This document shows positions 56,272 to 64,000 of a DNA stretch of 64,000 nt, piece after piece; the stretch's first letter is position 1; each line of letters opens with the position of its first letter. The DNA comes from Candidatus Fredericiella danica. GTDB taxonomy: Bacteria; Chloroflexota; Anaerolineae; Caldilineales; Caldilineaceae. The notes below the pieces were generated by a model. It had not been told where the DNA came from, made no database searches, and worked only from the letters and a program-made list of their open reading frames with translations. Both the position numbers and the translations under genes were made by a program. The DNA is taken from the NCBI GenBank assembly GCA_016713335.1, contig JADJPH010000031.1:1-64000 (forward strand), given 5' to 3'.

Positions 56272-56892
56272 TTACACTTTTTGCCATGCATCCAGGATCA
56301 TCTGCACCGCCGCAGGGATCAGCTTACCGAACCGTCCTTCACCCACCGGTAGTTCCGGGTTGTTCGCCAAATGAAGCTCCGTCAGGCCATGCTGGAATGC
56401 AATAAACAGGTCAAGCGCCTGCTCAACGGGAATCTCGATGTCAAGGTCCTCGCTATGCAGTGCGTTGACGAACTGCATTTGGGCTGCCTGCAAAGCGCCC
56501 AGACTCACCGCCATACTCGCCTCCGACGGGACAAAGTCAGGTACAGGTCGCTGAAACATCAACTGGTACAGATCCTGATTCTCCTGGGCGAACCGCATGT
56601 ATGTCTCCATTGCACTCCGCATGTTTTCGCCCGGGGGGCCATCCTGACCTGAGCGCTCCGCCATCTGTCGTGCAAAGTCTTGGAAACCACGTCGAAAAAG
56701 CTCATCGTAGATCGCGTTCTTGCTGTCAAAGTAGTTGTAAAGTGACGGCGGCTGCATCCCCAGGGTGCGCGCAATGGCGTTGAAGCTGAGCGCAGCGACC
56801 CCTTCCTTGCGCATCATTTCGCGCGCGATGCGCAAGATATCTTCGATGGTTTCGTCCCGGTAGCGCCGCCGGCGCTGTGGTGCGGTCGTCAT
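56272..56892 (-). CDS. TetR family transcriptional regulator
   Basis: A 206-residue repressor. The N-terminal HTH is RRRYRDETIEDILRIAREMM then GVAALSFNAIARTLGMQPPS and LYNYFDSKNAIYDELFRRGF, a clear TetR DNA-binding domain with the Y-N-Y-F-x-S-K-x-x-I recognition end. The ligand domain (about 80-206, AMETYMRFAQENQDLYQLMF and ALDLFIAFQHGLTELHLA) fits the WHG-type C-terminus. ATG 56892 is preferred over 56928 for size match with the family. A palindrome 55 nt upstream is a likely operator. It precedes the maleylpyruvate-isomerase-like gene by 54 nt, and probably controls both. Inducer unknown. Confidence 0.9.
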   Translation of the reverse strand: MTTAPQRRRRYRDETIEDILRIAREMMRKEGVAALSFNAIARTLGMQPPSLYNYFDSKNAIYDELFRRGFQDFARQMAERSGQDGPPGENMRSAMETYMRFAQENQDLYQLMFQRPVPDFVPSEASMAVSLGALQAAQMQFVNALHSEDLDIEIPVEQALDLFIAFQHGLTELHLANNPELPVGEGRFGKLIPAAVQMILDAWQKV

Positions 56893-56946
56893 TGAGTCAG
56901 CCACGATGGGTCCGATCTGTAATTTCACTAATGATATTTGTTTTAA

Positions 56947-56959
56947 CTAATACTATTAG
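56947..56959 (-). promoter_or_regulatory. Candidate TetR operator (CTAATACTATTAG palindrome)
   Basis: A perfect 6-1-6 palindrome, CTAATA-C-TATTAG, with a related half site ACTAATGATA at 56926-56935, in a short AT-rich island before the TetR gene. Placement over the expected promoter suggests autorepression. Confidence 0.6.
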
Positions 56960-56994
56960 ATTATTTGCTGTTTGTCAAGCCCCAATTTCGTCGG

Positions 56995-57342
56995 GTCACG
57001 GCATCGCCGTGTCCGCCGCCACCAACGAATATTCTCGTAGGGACACCGGCATCGCCGTGTCCGTTTGGTTGACGAATATCCTTCGCGGTGTCCGTGCGAA
57101 GGGCGACGCACCGTCTGGCTTTGACAGACGGCCGAATGCGTTCGCCGAAATAACCGCGAGCCGTTCCAGGCTCAGTCCACGCAGGTGGACTTCAGCAGCT
57201 AGCCGAGACCTCGGTCTTCGGAGCAAAGCCAAAGCCGTCGTGCGATTAACCCTCCCTTTGCGGACAGGCCATCGATCACCGCCCTGGACGGGGAGAGGGA
57301 GATTCGTCGGCGACCGCGGACACGGCAATGCCGTGACCCTAC
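56995..57342. repeat. Dispersed palindromic (REP-like) repeat cluster, copy C
   Basis: Units at 56995-57014 (ACGGCATCGCCGTGTCC), 57037-57062 (GTAGGGACACCGGCATCGCC, GTGTCC) and, in reverse, 57317-57342 (CGGACACGGCAATGCCGTGA, CCCTAC). The spacer GCCACCAACGAATATTCTC matches that at 36.9 kb. A second repeat type (57185-57226) is nested between them. There is no supported gene in this 450-bp stretch. Confidence 0.78.
57185..57226 (+). repeat. Dispersed repeat, copy 2 (GTGGACTTCAGC type)
   Basis: GTGGACTTCAGCAGCTAGCC, then GAGACCTCGGTCTTCGG. Counterpart of the minus-strand copy at 5194-5227, and nested inside the REP-like cluster. Confidence 0.6.
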
Positions 57343-57465
57343 GGTACCCTGGAAGGTGGCGAGATGGATTCGCCGGTGACCATGTTATGATGGACGTGAA
57401 AAAGCAGATGAACTAAATCGTTACTATCTGAGTACGGAGAATCGCCATGGATTCCTTCGCGCGTT

Positions 57466-58101
57466 GTGCGTGCTGCCGTGATTCAGTCGCTCCGCGACAC
57501 CCACGCGCCGCCCGCCGACGCAATCGCTTCAACACTCGGGCGGAGCTCGTCTGCAGTTACGGCGGCGCTGCATGCACTGGCGGACGAGCACCGGCTCGCC
57601 CTGATACCGGGGACAGATTTGGTCTGGATGGCGCATCCGTTCTCGGCAGTTCCCACGAACTTCGTAGTGACGATCGGTGAACGCCAATGGTATGCGAACT
57701 GCGTCTGGGATGGTCTGTCGATCCTGGCGCTGCTCGGCGACGGCATCCTCGCCACCTCTTCGCCCGCCACCGGCGAACCGATTCAGTTCAACGTGTCCGA
57801 ACGGAAGGTGACTGGCGATGCGCTGGTTCATTTCTTGGTGCCGGCTAAACAGTTTTGGACCGATATCGGTTTCACCTGAGCCAACATCACCGCCTTCCGG
57901 TCGGAAGGTGAACTCCAAGATTGGCTTTTGGCAACAGGGTATCTGCGTGGCGCAACTGCGTCACCACAAGCTGTCTATGAACTTGGGGCGGAATGGTATC
58001 GTACCCGTCTCGACGTGGCGTGGGAGCCGGCTACAGGCAGCGAAGCAACGGCAATGTTTGCGCGTCATGGGTTGAACGGGGAGTTCTGGTCGTTGATCTA
58101 G
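57466..58101 (+). CDS. Alkylmercury lyase (MerB)-like protein with in-frame UGA, candidate selenoprotein
   Basis: An organomercurial-lyase family protein of 211 codons if the TGA at 57877 (codon 138) is read through. Residues about 1-50 form a winged-helix (VRAAVIQSLRDTHAPPADAI, SAVTAALHALADEHRLAL). WMAHPFSAVPTNFVVTIGER and YANCVWDGLSILALLGD hold the first catalytic Cys and the Cys-x-x-Asp aspartate of MerB. Then VVHFLVPAKQFWTDIGFT-like text (here ALVHFLVPAKQFWTDIGFT) reaches the TGA, exactly where family members have the second catalytic Cys. After it the same frame continues ANITAFRSEGELQDWLLATG and WYRTRLDVAWEP to TAG at 58099, matching the family's C-terminus. A frame change near 57455-57465 separates a better N-terminal ATG (57447, MDSFAR) from this frame; GTG 57466 is used. 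Alternatives: a nonsense mutation or a C-to-A error. Confidence 0.75.
57893..57908 (+). promoter_or_regulatory. Candidate bacterial SECIS hairpin
   Basis: CCTTCC-GGTC-GGAAGG: a perfect 6-bp stem with loop GGTC. The loop begins 19 nt after the TGA at 57877-57879, inside the 16-37 nt range used for bacterial SECIS elements, and starts with the required G. As recalled, the E. coli fdhF element has 18 nt between UGA and a loop containing GGUCU, nearly the same. An alternative fold pairs CACC (57889-57892 region) with GGTG. Confidence 0.55.
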
Positions 58102-58149
58102 CCCTATGAGAGAACACGCCAACGCAGAGGCGCTGCGGTTATGGGGCTG

Positions 58150-58191
58150 TCAACTCTGCCAGGTCAGCCTTGGCCGACCTGGCAGAGTTGA
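58150..58191. terminator. Perfect 16-bp hairpin between converging genes
   Basis: TCAACTCTGCCAGGTC pairs with GACCTGGCAGAGTTGA around a 10-nt loop, between the MerB-like gene (plus) and the giant secreted protein (minus). Confidence 0.75.
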
Positions 58192-58210
58192 CGATGAACG
58201 TTCTACCCCG

Positions 58211-61200
58211 CTATTTTCCCAGTGAAGGCAAATACATACTCTCCGTGTACTCCACCGGTTGACTGTCTGCCGGTTGACTGTCTGCCGGCTGCTCGATCTC
58301 GGGAGCCTCCACCGGCGGTTGTTCAATTGCCTGTACATTTTCCTGACGCATCAGGCTGGGCATGTAGATTGATTGCACATCCTGCTGCTCTGCACTGACC
58401 GTGATCGTGACAATACCGGTTGCACTTGCCCCCTGCCCATCCGTTGCGCCGAAGGTAAAGCTGTCCACGCCGGCATAGTCCGTGTCCGGCGCATAGCTCA
58501 GATTCGGCGCCAGCCCTGTGAGCACACCATGCGCCGGCGGCGTCACCACGTTGTAGCGTAGTGGCTCGTTGTCATCGGCAGACAGCACGATGGCTTTGAC
58601 CTGATTCAGGCCAATCATCACGGTTTGATCGATCGCAACCGGCGGCGCATTGACCACGGTCCAGGTATAGCGCTCTGCCGCCCCTGCCTTGTTGGCGCCA
58701 TCGCGTGCGCGCACGAGGAAGGTGTGCTCCCCGTCAGCCAGACCACCGTACGTTTGCGGACTTGCACACGCAGCGTAGTCGCTGCCGTCGAGACTACACT
58801 CGAACGACGCCGCGGTGGCATCACCGGTAAAGGTGAAACTGGCAATACGTTCGGTCGTTGGGTTGGTGGGTTTGCCCGTGATCGTGGCGTTGGGCTGGCT
58901 TGCATTGACGGTCCAGGTGAACTCGGCCGGCGATAGATCAACCGAGCCGAATGCATTGACTGCGCGCACACGGAACAGGTGCTCGCCCTTGCTCAGGTCA
59001 TCGTATTGGTGCGGGCTGGCACAGGGCTGGTAATCGCTCCCGTCCAACTGGCACTCGAAGACGGCGGCGCTGGCGCTCCCGGTGAAGACGAAGCTTGCGG
59101 TATTGGTGTTGCTCGGATCTGCAGGTCCATTCGTAATCGTCGTGTCCGGCGCCACCCCGGCGGACAAATCCGTCCCGACCGATTGTGTGATCTCCGTGGT
59201 CTGCATGGCCAGATCGCTTGCCCGCACCGTCACCACGAGCGTGCGGCCTTCCGGGTTCGGCACATGCACGGCCGTTCGCCATGTGCTATTGTCAAAGGTG
59301 GCGTCGACAAACTCGCCATCATCGACGCGCACCTGCACTGCCGCCAGACCGACGCCGTCACTCGCCGCGCCGTTGAAGCGCAGGATGCCGCTCTTGGGCT
59401 GCCACGTGTCCGCGTTGGTCAGGGTGCTCGCATCGATGGTGACCGCCGGCGCCGCCTGATCCGCAGTGAACTGGACCGGATAGAGCGTTGTCTGTGTGCT
59501 GCCGGCCCAATCAGTAGTTTGCGCAACCAGGGTGTGTGCGCCTTCGCCGTCAATGGCAATGGCCACCGTGCGTTGGACCTGCGTCAGCGCCTCTTCCTGG
59601 GTAAAGTCGAGCGTTTGCACCAAATTGCCATCCAGGTTGATGGCGATGGTCTTGAGTGCCGTGCTCCCTTCGGCAGCCACGGTGACGCTCAGGGTGTCGC
59701 CTGCGGCCACATAGCCCCCTTCGGTTGGGGTCACGATGACTGCTTGCGGCGCCGCGCCGCGCTCACCTGCCGCGCCGACTGCGGCGAACTCTTCACTTTC
59801 CGTTGCGATCTGCGGCGTGCTTGCCTGGGCACAGCGACCAACCGTATCGCAGGCCAGTGCAGTCGCCGCAGGTTTGGTCGTGGTCATCCACAACGTATAC
59901 GAGATCGCAAGTCCGGTCCGCAGCGTCAGATCGGGGAAGAGCGTCTGCAGTGCCGGGATGCTTTCAAACGTACGTACGGGTTCGGCAATGCCTTCACCGG
60001 GGCAGTCAAACGATTTCTCGTTCAGGTTCCGGTCCACGGCGGCGCAGAGGAATCGCACTGCGTATCGCTTGCGATTGTTGGCATCGACGTAGCTGGCGCC
60101 GGTGTTCTTTGCCCGCATGACGACCCGCGGGTCGGTCGTGTCAATCATGCCACGCCACTGGTTGCCGCTGATGTTGACGTTGCCCAGCATGTCCGTGCCG
60201 CGCAGGTCAAGCTGATAGATATTTTCGAGACCATTTGGAATCTGGTAACTCCAGGTTGTCTTGGTGACGCCGTCGCCGCGCTTCGCCAGCGTGACGGGTG
60301 TCCAGACACGATTCAATCTGGCGTCGGCTTCATCACCGGTAAGCCCGGGCGGCAGCGCCACAACCTGCTCCACCGGCGTGAATGCGATCTCCAGCTTGTC
60401 GATCCCGACGATGCTATCGGTGTCTGAGATCTGGCCGCTGATGGTGATGGTCTGCGAAATCACCTGCCGGGTGGCATCGGCTTTGCGCAGGATGGCGTCA
60501 GGGCCTCTGCCATCGAGCCGCACGACGGTCACTGCCGGCGTCGCCCGGTTTTCCAGGTTGTCGGTAGCTTCCACCGTCACCGTATAGGCGCCGGTTGGAT
60601 CGTACAGACCTCGGTCAAGGAGATAGTGGATGTTCCAGTTCGGGCTGTTGAGCACCGGTTGCTGGGCCGTCTGCGCCACGCCTACGCCGGACTGCTGCTC
60701 TAGCCGTACGCGCATCGATTCCGGCTTGACGCCATTGGCATCGCTCGCCGTCCCGGCGAGGGCGACCTGCCAGACCCCGCCCGCATTCTTGGTGGGTTTG
60801 ATGGTGGCAGGCTGTGGCGTGACGGTCACCACGGGAGCCACGCCGTCGACGACAAGGTTCATCGGCGCACTCAGGTCTCCGATGTTGCCGACGTTGTCGG
60901 TCGCGCGCACGCGCACACTGATCGGACCGTCGTACCCTGCCAGCGAATAGACCCAGGTGTTGGCGCCTTCTGTGAGTTTCCAGTCACCGTTGTTAATGCT
61001 CACCTCGACGATACCGACGCCAGACGTCGGGTCGCCCGCGACGCCGCCGATGACCTGCGCCGCACCGACAAGATCGTTGTCCTGCACCGATGTGATCTGT
61101 GCGGTGGGCAGGTCGCTGTCGATGGTTAAGGTCAACCCATTGCGCACGCTGACCGCACCGCCGCGCACATCCGGCTTGCTGGCGATCACTTTGGCCCAAT

Positions 61201-64000
61201 AGACGTTGCTGCTGCTCGCACCGGCGGCGACGCAGTAGGACTGGAGTGTGCGGTTCATCAGATCTTGAACCGTGTTTTGCGCCATCGCCGCGGGGTAGAT
61301 TTGGAATTGATCCAGGGTGGCGAGGAGCGGCAGCGTATCGGTGCGACTCTTCCCGATCCGGAAATCATTGACGGCGTCGTGCGTGACATCGGCGGACGCA
61401 TTGAATCCGAAGACCAGGTTGCCGTCCACATACGCGTCGAGGCGTCCGCTCGCCTTGCTGTGGCTGACGGCCACAAAGTGCCACTGGCCATCGTCGTAGC
61501 GCGTCGCAGTCTGATAGTTGATGCCTGGATACCGGAGGACGAGTGCGCCGTTGGTCAGCATGATCCGGAAGCCGTTTGCAGCGGGCCAACCGCCATCCAC
61601 CAGCATCTGCTGTGTGTTGGAGGTGGGCGCCTTGTACCAGAAGGTGATGGTGTGGTCGTCTTTGGCCGTGTTATTCAGCGTCAGGCCGTCGTCCACGCCG
61701 TCGAACTTGACGGCATAGTCGGACTGCGGGGCATTCGGAGCGCCGACGAAACCGGCAGCCGGGCACGAGGCGCCGGTGCAGATCGCGTTGTTGCCCCAGC
61801 CAGAGGCATCCACAAAGGTGGTGGCGCCGGGCAGATCTTCCAGATGCAGATCGACCACGGGTTGGCTTTGCGGCGCAGGGCAAGCCAGGCTGTTATCGTT
61901 TGCCGCGATGAAGAAGCCTGTGGCAGGGTTAAAGGTCAGGTCGCCGTTGCTGTCCAGCGGTAGGAAGACATGGCGCTGGCTGGCGTTGTCATCCTGATAG
62001 CTGAATAGCCAGCCGCGATAGCCGGGGTGCCAGACGACCTGAGGCGAACGTGCCTTGGGATACTGCGGCAGGATGATGTACTTGGCCGTGATCAACGTGT
62101 CGCCCTGATAGAGAACCCCCACGGCGTTTTTGCCAAAGTCGGAATAGACCACGATGGTCCGGTTCGTGATCGGATCATAGGCGATGCTGGGACCATAGTT
62201 GGCGCCGACATTGGCGAGCGCCTGGGTGGCGATGGTTGTGGGCGCCCCGATCGAGGAGCCGTCTGCGGTGACATCGGCCTGACGGATATTGCCCGTCCGG
62301 CGATCCTGCCAGACGACGCGATATTTGTCGCCGATCCAGGCCGCCGCCATGGAGAAGTTGCTGACTCCGTTCTCGCTGGGCAAGATGCTCCCGGCGTCGC
62401 GATAGCTCTTGTTGAGCGCGTTGCCGTCTCTGTCAAATGCCTGCACGGCAATCTGTGGATTGCTGGGCGTCGCACCGGATGAACTTCGCGAGTAGGATTC
62501 GTAGGCCACCAGAAAGCCGTTGCCGTTGCTGGCGACAGTGGGTCCCAGGTTACCGTTATCATAGCTTGTCGGCACGGGCGAACTGGGGAACGTGATGGCG
62601 CGTTTGACGGCGCCGTCCGGTCCAAGCAGCGCACCGGCGACCACAAAGCCATCCCTCAGCGGGACGGTCGTGTTGACTTCGATCGTGTGCCCGGCGCCGG
62701 TGAAGGTGCGCACACCGTTCTGTGGGAAGAACTGATCGACAAGTTGTGACTGCACCAACTCGTTGAAGCCGTTGTCTACATCGTAGACCTTGAGCGTCGC
62801 GCTGCCGTTGCAGTATGTCACGTCGATGGGGAAGCCGTTTGCATTGGGGCCGCGTAGCTGGCCACCGACCATCGACGTTCCACCGGCGGTATTCCAACTC
62901 CAGATGGTGCTTTCGCTGCCACCACTGGGCGTCAGGGTGATGATCGGTTCAATGCCGGCTGAGGCATCGGCATCGGCGCCGGCGGTCACCACCTTGAGCG
63001 AGTTGAAGGTGATCGTGTTGCAAAAGCGCATCTGGCTCCATACGGCCAGCGTGTCGCCATTCCCGTTGGTCGCAACGCTCGGGGCGGCGTTGCTCATGAA
63101 CGCGGTGGTGTTTGCCGAGTCATTCTCGATGGCACGCATGGCCCCATCCGGCAGCGAGTAATCCAGGATGTCGCCGCGACCAATCGACCCAAGGCTGTCG
63201 AAGGCCAGGGTTGCGATCTGGTAGCTGTCCTGGCGGTCGGGCCGGCTGGCGGTCACGTCGGTGTAGTACGGCAGCGCAGGCGCACCGATGCCGCCCAGCG
63301 CCGGTTGGGTGGTGATCGGCGCAAAGCCCCAACTGGCGGGACCCGTATCCTGCAGGCGTGTGCTGGCGGTGCTGGCAAGGTAGGTTTCCTGCGTGCCGAT
63401 GCCGCCGGCGACAGTCAGACTCACCGGCACGGTGACCGACTGCACCACGCTGAAGGCCAGCGGATTGAACGTCAACGCCAGTGGATTGCGCTCACCGCCC
63501 AGAATGGCGGGTGCATTGACCGTCAACACGCCCGGCGCCATCGCCGCGTTGGCGATCACCGTGCTGGTATAGCGGATTGTCTGGCCTGGTGCAAAGTAGT
63601 TGCCCAGAATGCCGGTGTCCACGAGCAGCGCCAGCGGTGGCGTGTTATAAACAGCGGGATGATAGGGCTGGTTCTCGCTATCCACGCGGTTGGCGGGGTT
63701 GGCATCCAGCGCCAGTTGGCGTTCGGTCTGGTCGGTGAGACCGTCGTTGTCGCTGTCCGCACTGAGTGGATCGGACGAGACATGCACCGTGAAGGGCGCA
63801 ATCGCGTTGATCACCACATCCCAGCCGCCCTCCCATAAGGTCGTCGGCAAACCCGTGCCGGGATCGATCTTGAGGTGAGCGACCTCTTGACCGTCGGTCA
63901 ACCCATCGTTGTCGGAATCCGCGAGATTGGGGTTGCTGCCGATACGCAGTTCCTGGGGGTCGGGGAGACCGTCGTTGTCCGTGTCACGCAAAACGGGAGA
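58211..64000 (-). CDS. Giant secreted multidomain surface protein, C-terminal part (cut by window edge)
   Basis: At least 1929 codons open to the right edge, so the signal peptide and start are outside. From the upstream end: thrombospondin type 3-like Ca2+ repeats (DTDNDGLPDPQELRIGSNPN, DSDNDGLTDGQEV and SADSDNDGLTDQTERQL, 63700-63990), a long region with beta-propeller-like repeats (QIAVQAFDRDGNALNKS, TVASNGNGFLVAYESYS), a LamG/concanavalin domain (61230-61885, DYAVKFDGVDDGLTLNNTAK, DGQWHFVAVSHSKASGRLDA), several Ig-like domains (61150-59150), two near-identical Ig-like repeats with FECQLDGSDYQPCASP and FECSLDGSDYAACASP (59150-58650), a cadherin/tandem-95-like domain (58640-58390, FTFGATDGQGASATGIVTIT) and a Pro/Gln/Glu tail with two copies of a Y-[ML]-P-S-L motif (IYMPSLMRQ and MYLPSLGK, the very end). 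Clean frame throughout. Probably cell-surface adhesion or sugar binding; no enzymatic domain seen. Confidence 0.85.
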   Translation of the reverse strand, partial: SPVLRDTDNDGLPDPQELRIGSNPNLADSDNDGLTDGQEVAHLKIDPGTGLPTTLWEGGWDVVINAIAPFTVHVSSDPLSADSDNDGLTDQTERQLALDANPANRVDSENQPYHPAVYNTPPLALLVDTGILGNYFAPGQTIRYTSTVIANAAMAPGVLTVNAPAILGGERNPLALTFNPLAFSVVQSVTVPVSLTVAGGIGTQETYLASTASTRLQDTGPASWGFAPITTQPALGGIGAPALPYYTDVTASRPDRQDSYQIATLAFDSLGSIGRGDILDYSLPDGAMRAIENDSANTTAFMSNAAPSVATNGNGDTLAVWSQMRFCNTITFNSLKVVTAGADADASAGIEPIITLTPSGGSESTIWSWNTAGGTSMVGGQLRGPNANGFPIDVTYCNGSATLKVYDVDNGFNELVQSQLVDQFFPQNGVRTFTGAGHTIEVNTTVPLRDGFVVAGALLGPDGAVKRAITFPSSPVPTSYDNGNLGPTVASNGNGFLVAYESYSRSSSGATPSNPQIAVQAFDRDGNALNKSYRDAGSILPSENGVSNFSMAAAWIGDKYRVVWQDRRTGNIRQADVTADGSSIGAPTTIATQALANVGANYGPSIAYDPITNRTIVVYSDFGKNAVGVLYQGDTLITAKYIILPQYPKARSPQVVWHPGYRGWLFSYQDDNASQRHVFLPLDSNGDLTFNPATGFFIAANDNSLACPAPQSQPVVDLHLEDLPGATTFVDASGWGNNAICTGASCPAAGFVGAPNAPQSDYAVKFDGVDDGLTLNNTAKDDHTITFWYKAPTSNTQQMLVDGGWPAANGFRIMLTNGALVLRYPGINYQTATRYDDGQWHFVAVSHSKASGRLDAYVDGNLVFGFNASADVTHDAVNDFRIGKSRTDTLPLLATLDQFQIYPAAMAQNTVQDLMNRTLQSYCVAAGASSSNVYWAKVIASKPDVRGGAVSVRNGLTLTIDSDLPTAQITSVQDNDLVGAAQVIGGVAGDPTSGVGIVEVSINNGDWKLTEGANTWVYSLAGYDGPISVRVRATDNVGNIGDLSAPMNLVVDGVAPVVTVTPQPATIKPTKNAGGVWQVALAGTASDANGVKPESMRVRLEQQSGVGVAQTAQQPVLNSPNWNIHYLLDRGLYDPTGAYTVTVEATDNLENRATPAVTVVRLDGRGPDAILRKADATRQVISQTITISGQISDTDSIVGIDKLEIAFTPVEQVVALPPGLTGDEADARLNRVWTPVTLAKRGDGVTKTTWSYQIPNGLENIYQLDLRGTDMLGNVNISGNQWRGMIDTTDPRVVMRAKNTGASYVDANNRKRYAVRFLCAAVDRNLNEKSFDCPGEGIAEPVRTFESIPALQTLFPDLTLRTGLAISYTLWMTTTKPAATALACDTVGRCAQASTPQIATESEEFAAVGAAGERGAAPQAVIVTPTEGGYVAAGDTLSVTVAAEGSTALKTIAINLDGNLVQTLDFTQEEALTQVQRTVAIAIDGEGAHTLVAQTTDWAGSTQTTLYPVQFTADQAAPAVTIDASTLTNADTWQPKSGILRFNGAASDGVGLAAVQVRVDDGEFVDATFDNSTWRTAVHVPNPEGRTLVVTVRASDLAMQTTEITQSVGTDLSAGVAPDTTITNGPADPSNTNTASFVFTGSASAAVFECQLDGSDYQPCASPHQYDDLSKGEHLFRVRAVNAFGSVDLSPAEFTWTVNASQPNATITGKPTNPTTERIASFTFTGDATAASFECSLDGSDYAACASPQTYGGLADGEHTFLVRARDGANKAGAAERYTWTVVNAPPVAIDQTVMIGLNQVKAIVLSADDNEPLRYNVVTPPAHGVLTGLAPNLSYAPDTDYAGVDSFTFGATDGQGASATGIVTITVSAEQQDVQSIYMPSLMRQENVQAIEQPPVEAPEIEQPADSQPADSQPVEYTESMYLPSLGK

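Noticed and set aside
56996..57328. 110-aa minus-strand ORF
   Set aside because: Lies entirely within the REP-like and GTGGACTTCAGC repeats; peptide reflects repeat sequence.
58979..60427. 482-aa plus-strand ORF
   Set aside because: Antisense to the clean 5.8-kb secreted-protein frame, with His/Arg/Cys-rich composition and no motifs.

Overview
The window is a GC-rich bacterial chromosome segment. Gene content and style suggest a Chloroflexota lineage, probably Anaerolineae/Caldilineae-like. This is inference from the PdtaS/PdtaR pair, the DUF2207-SPFH-zinc-ribbon cluster, YfhO/GT39 membrane glycosyltransferases, DUF2089/DUF4097 genes, palindromic intergenic repeats and a YLP-type tail on a giant secreted protein. 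No ribosomal RNA or marker gene fixes the taxonomy.

Layout. 0-7 kb: a broken CoA-disulfide-reductase-like gene cut by the left edge, a broken M3 oligopeptidase, small membrane ORFs, a broken integral membrane protein and a decayed transposase. 7-16 kb: a secreted Ca-binding-type protein, a saccharopine-dehydrogenase-like enzyme, two overlapping DUF488 genes leading into a RecQ helicase with an N-terminal dual-OB-like domain, a nucleotidyltransferase, a lone ABC-2 permease, an S4 RNA-binding protein and a tandem repeat array. 16-25 kb (minus strand): DUF1385, a two-part DUF4350-like anchored protein, SppA, then an SPFH-HTH / zinc-ribbon / DUF2207 cluster. 25-35 kb (minus strand): scpB, amaP, yfhO, GT39, GT2, then pdtaR and pdtaS, and tRNA-Pro. 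35-46 kb: fmt, DUF4870, a DUF2089-DUF4097-SHOCT envelope-stress-like operon behind a recognisable promoter, a serine hydrolase, an aldo/keto reductase, a K+ channel and glgX. 46-52 kb: tandem AI-2E permeases, nfeD-stomatin, an amidase with a zinc-ribbon insert and a MoaD-like protein. 52-58 kb: a multi-PAS histidine kinase, DUF1801, a TetR regulator with its enzyme, and a MerB-like gene. 58-64 kb: a giant secreted multidomain protein running off the right edge.

More than 20 genes carry frame breaks although the protein family continues intact in another frame. Several long genes (the 2.9-kb yfhO and the 5.8-kb secreted protein) are clean. The breaks cluster, so local assembly errors mixed with some true decay is the likeliest explanation.

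The most interesting signal is in the alkylmercury-lyase (MerB)-like gene at 57.5-58.1 kb. A single in-frame TGA sits where the family's second catalytic cysteine is expected. It is followed 19 nt later by a GGTC tetraloop on a perfect 6-bp stem, the geometry of a bacterial SECIS element. This makes the gene a candidate selenoprotein. A second candidate is the DUF488-DUF488-dualOB/RecQ cassette at 9.4-13.5 kb.
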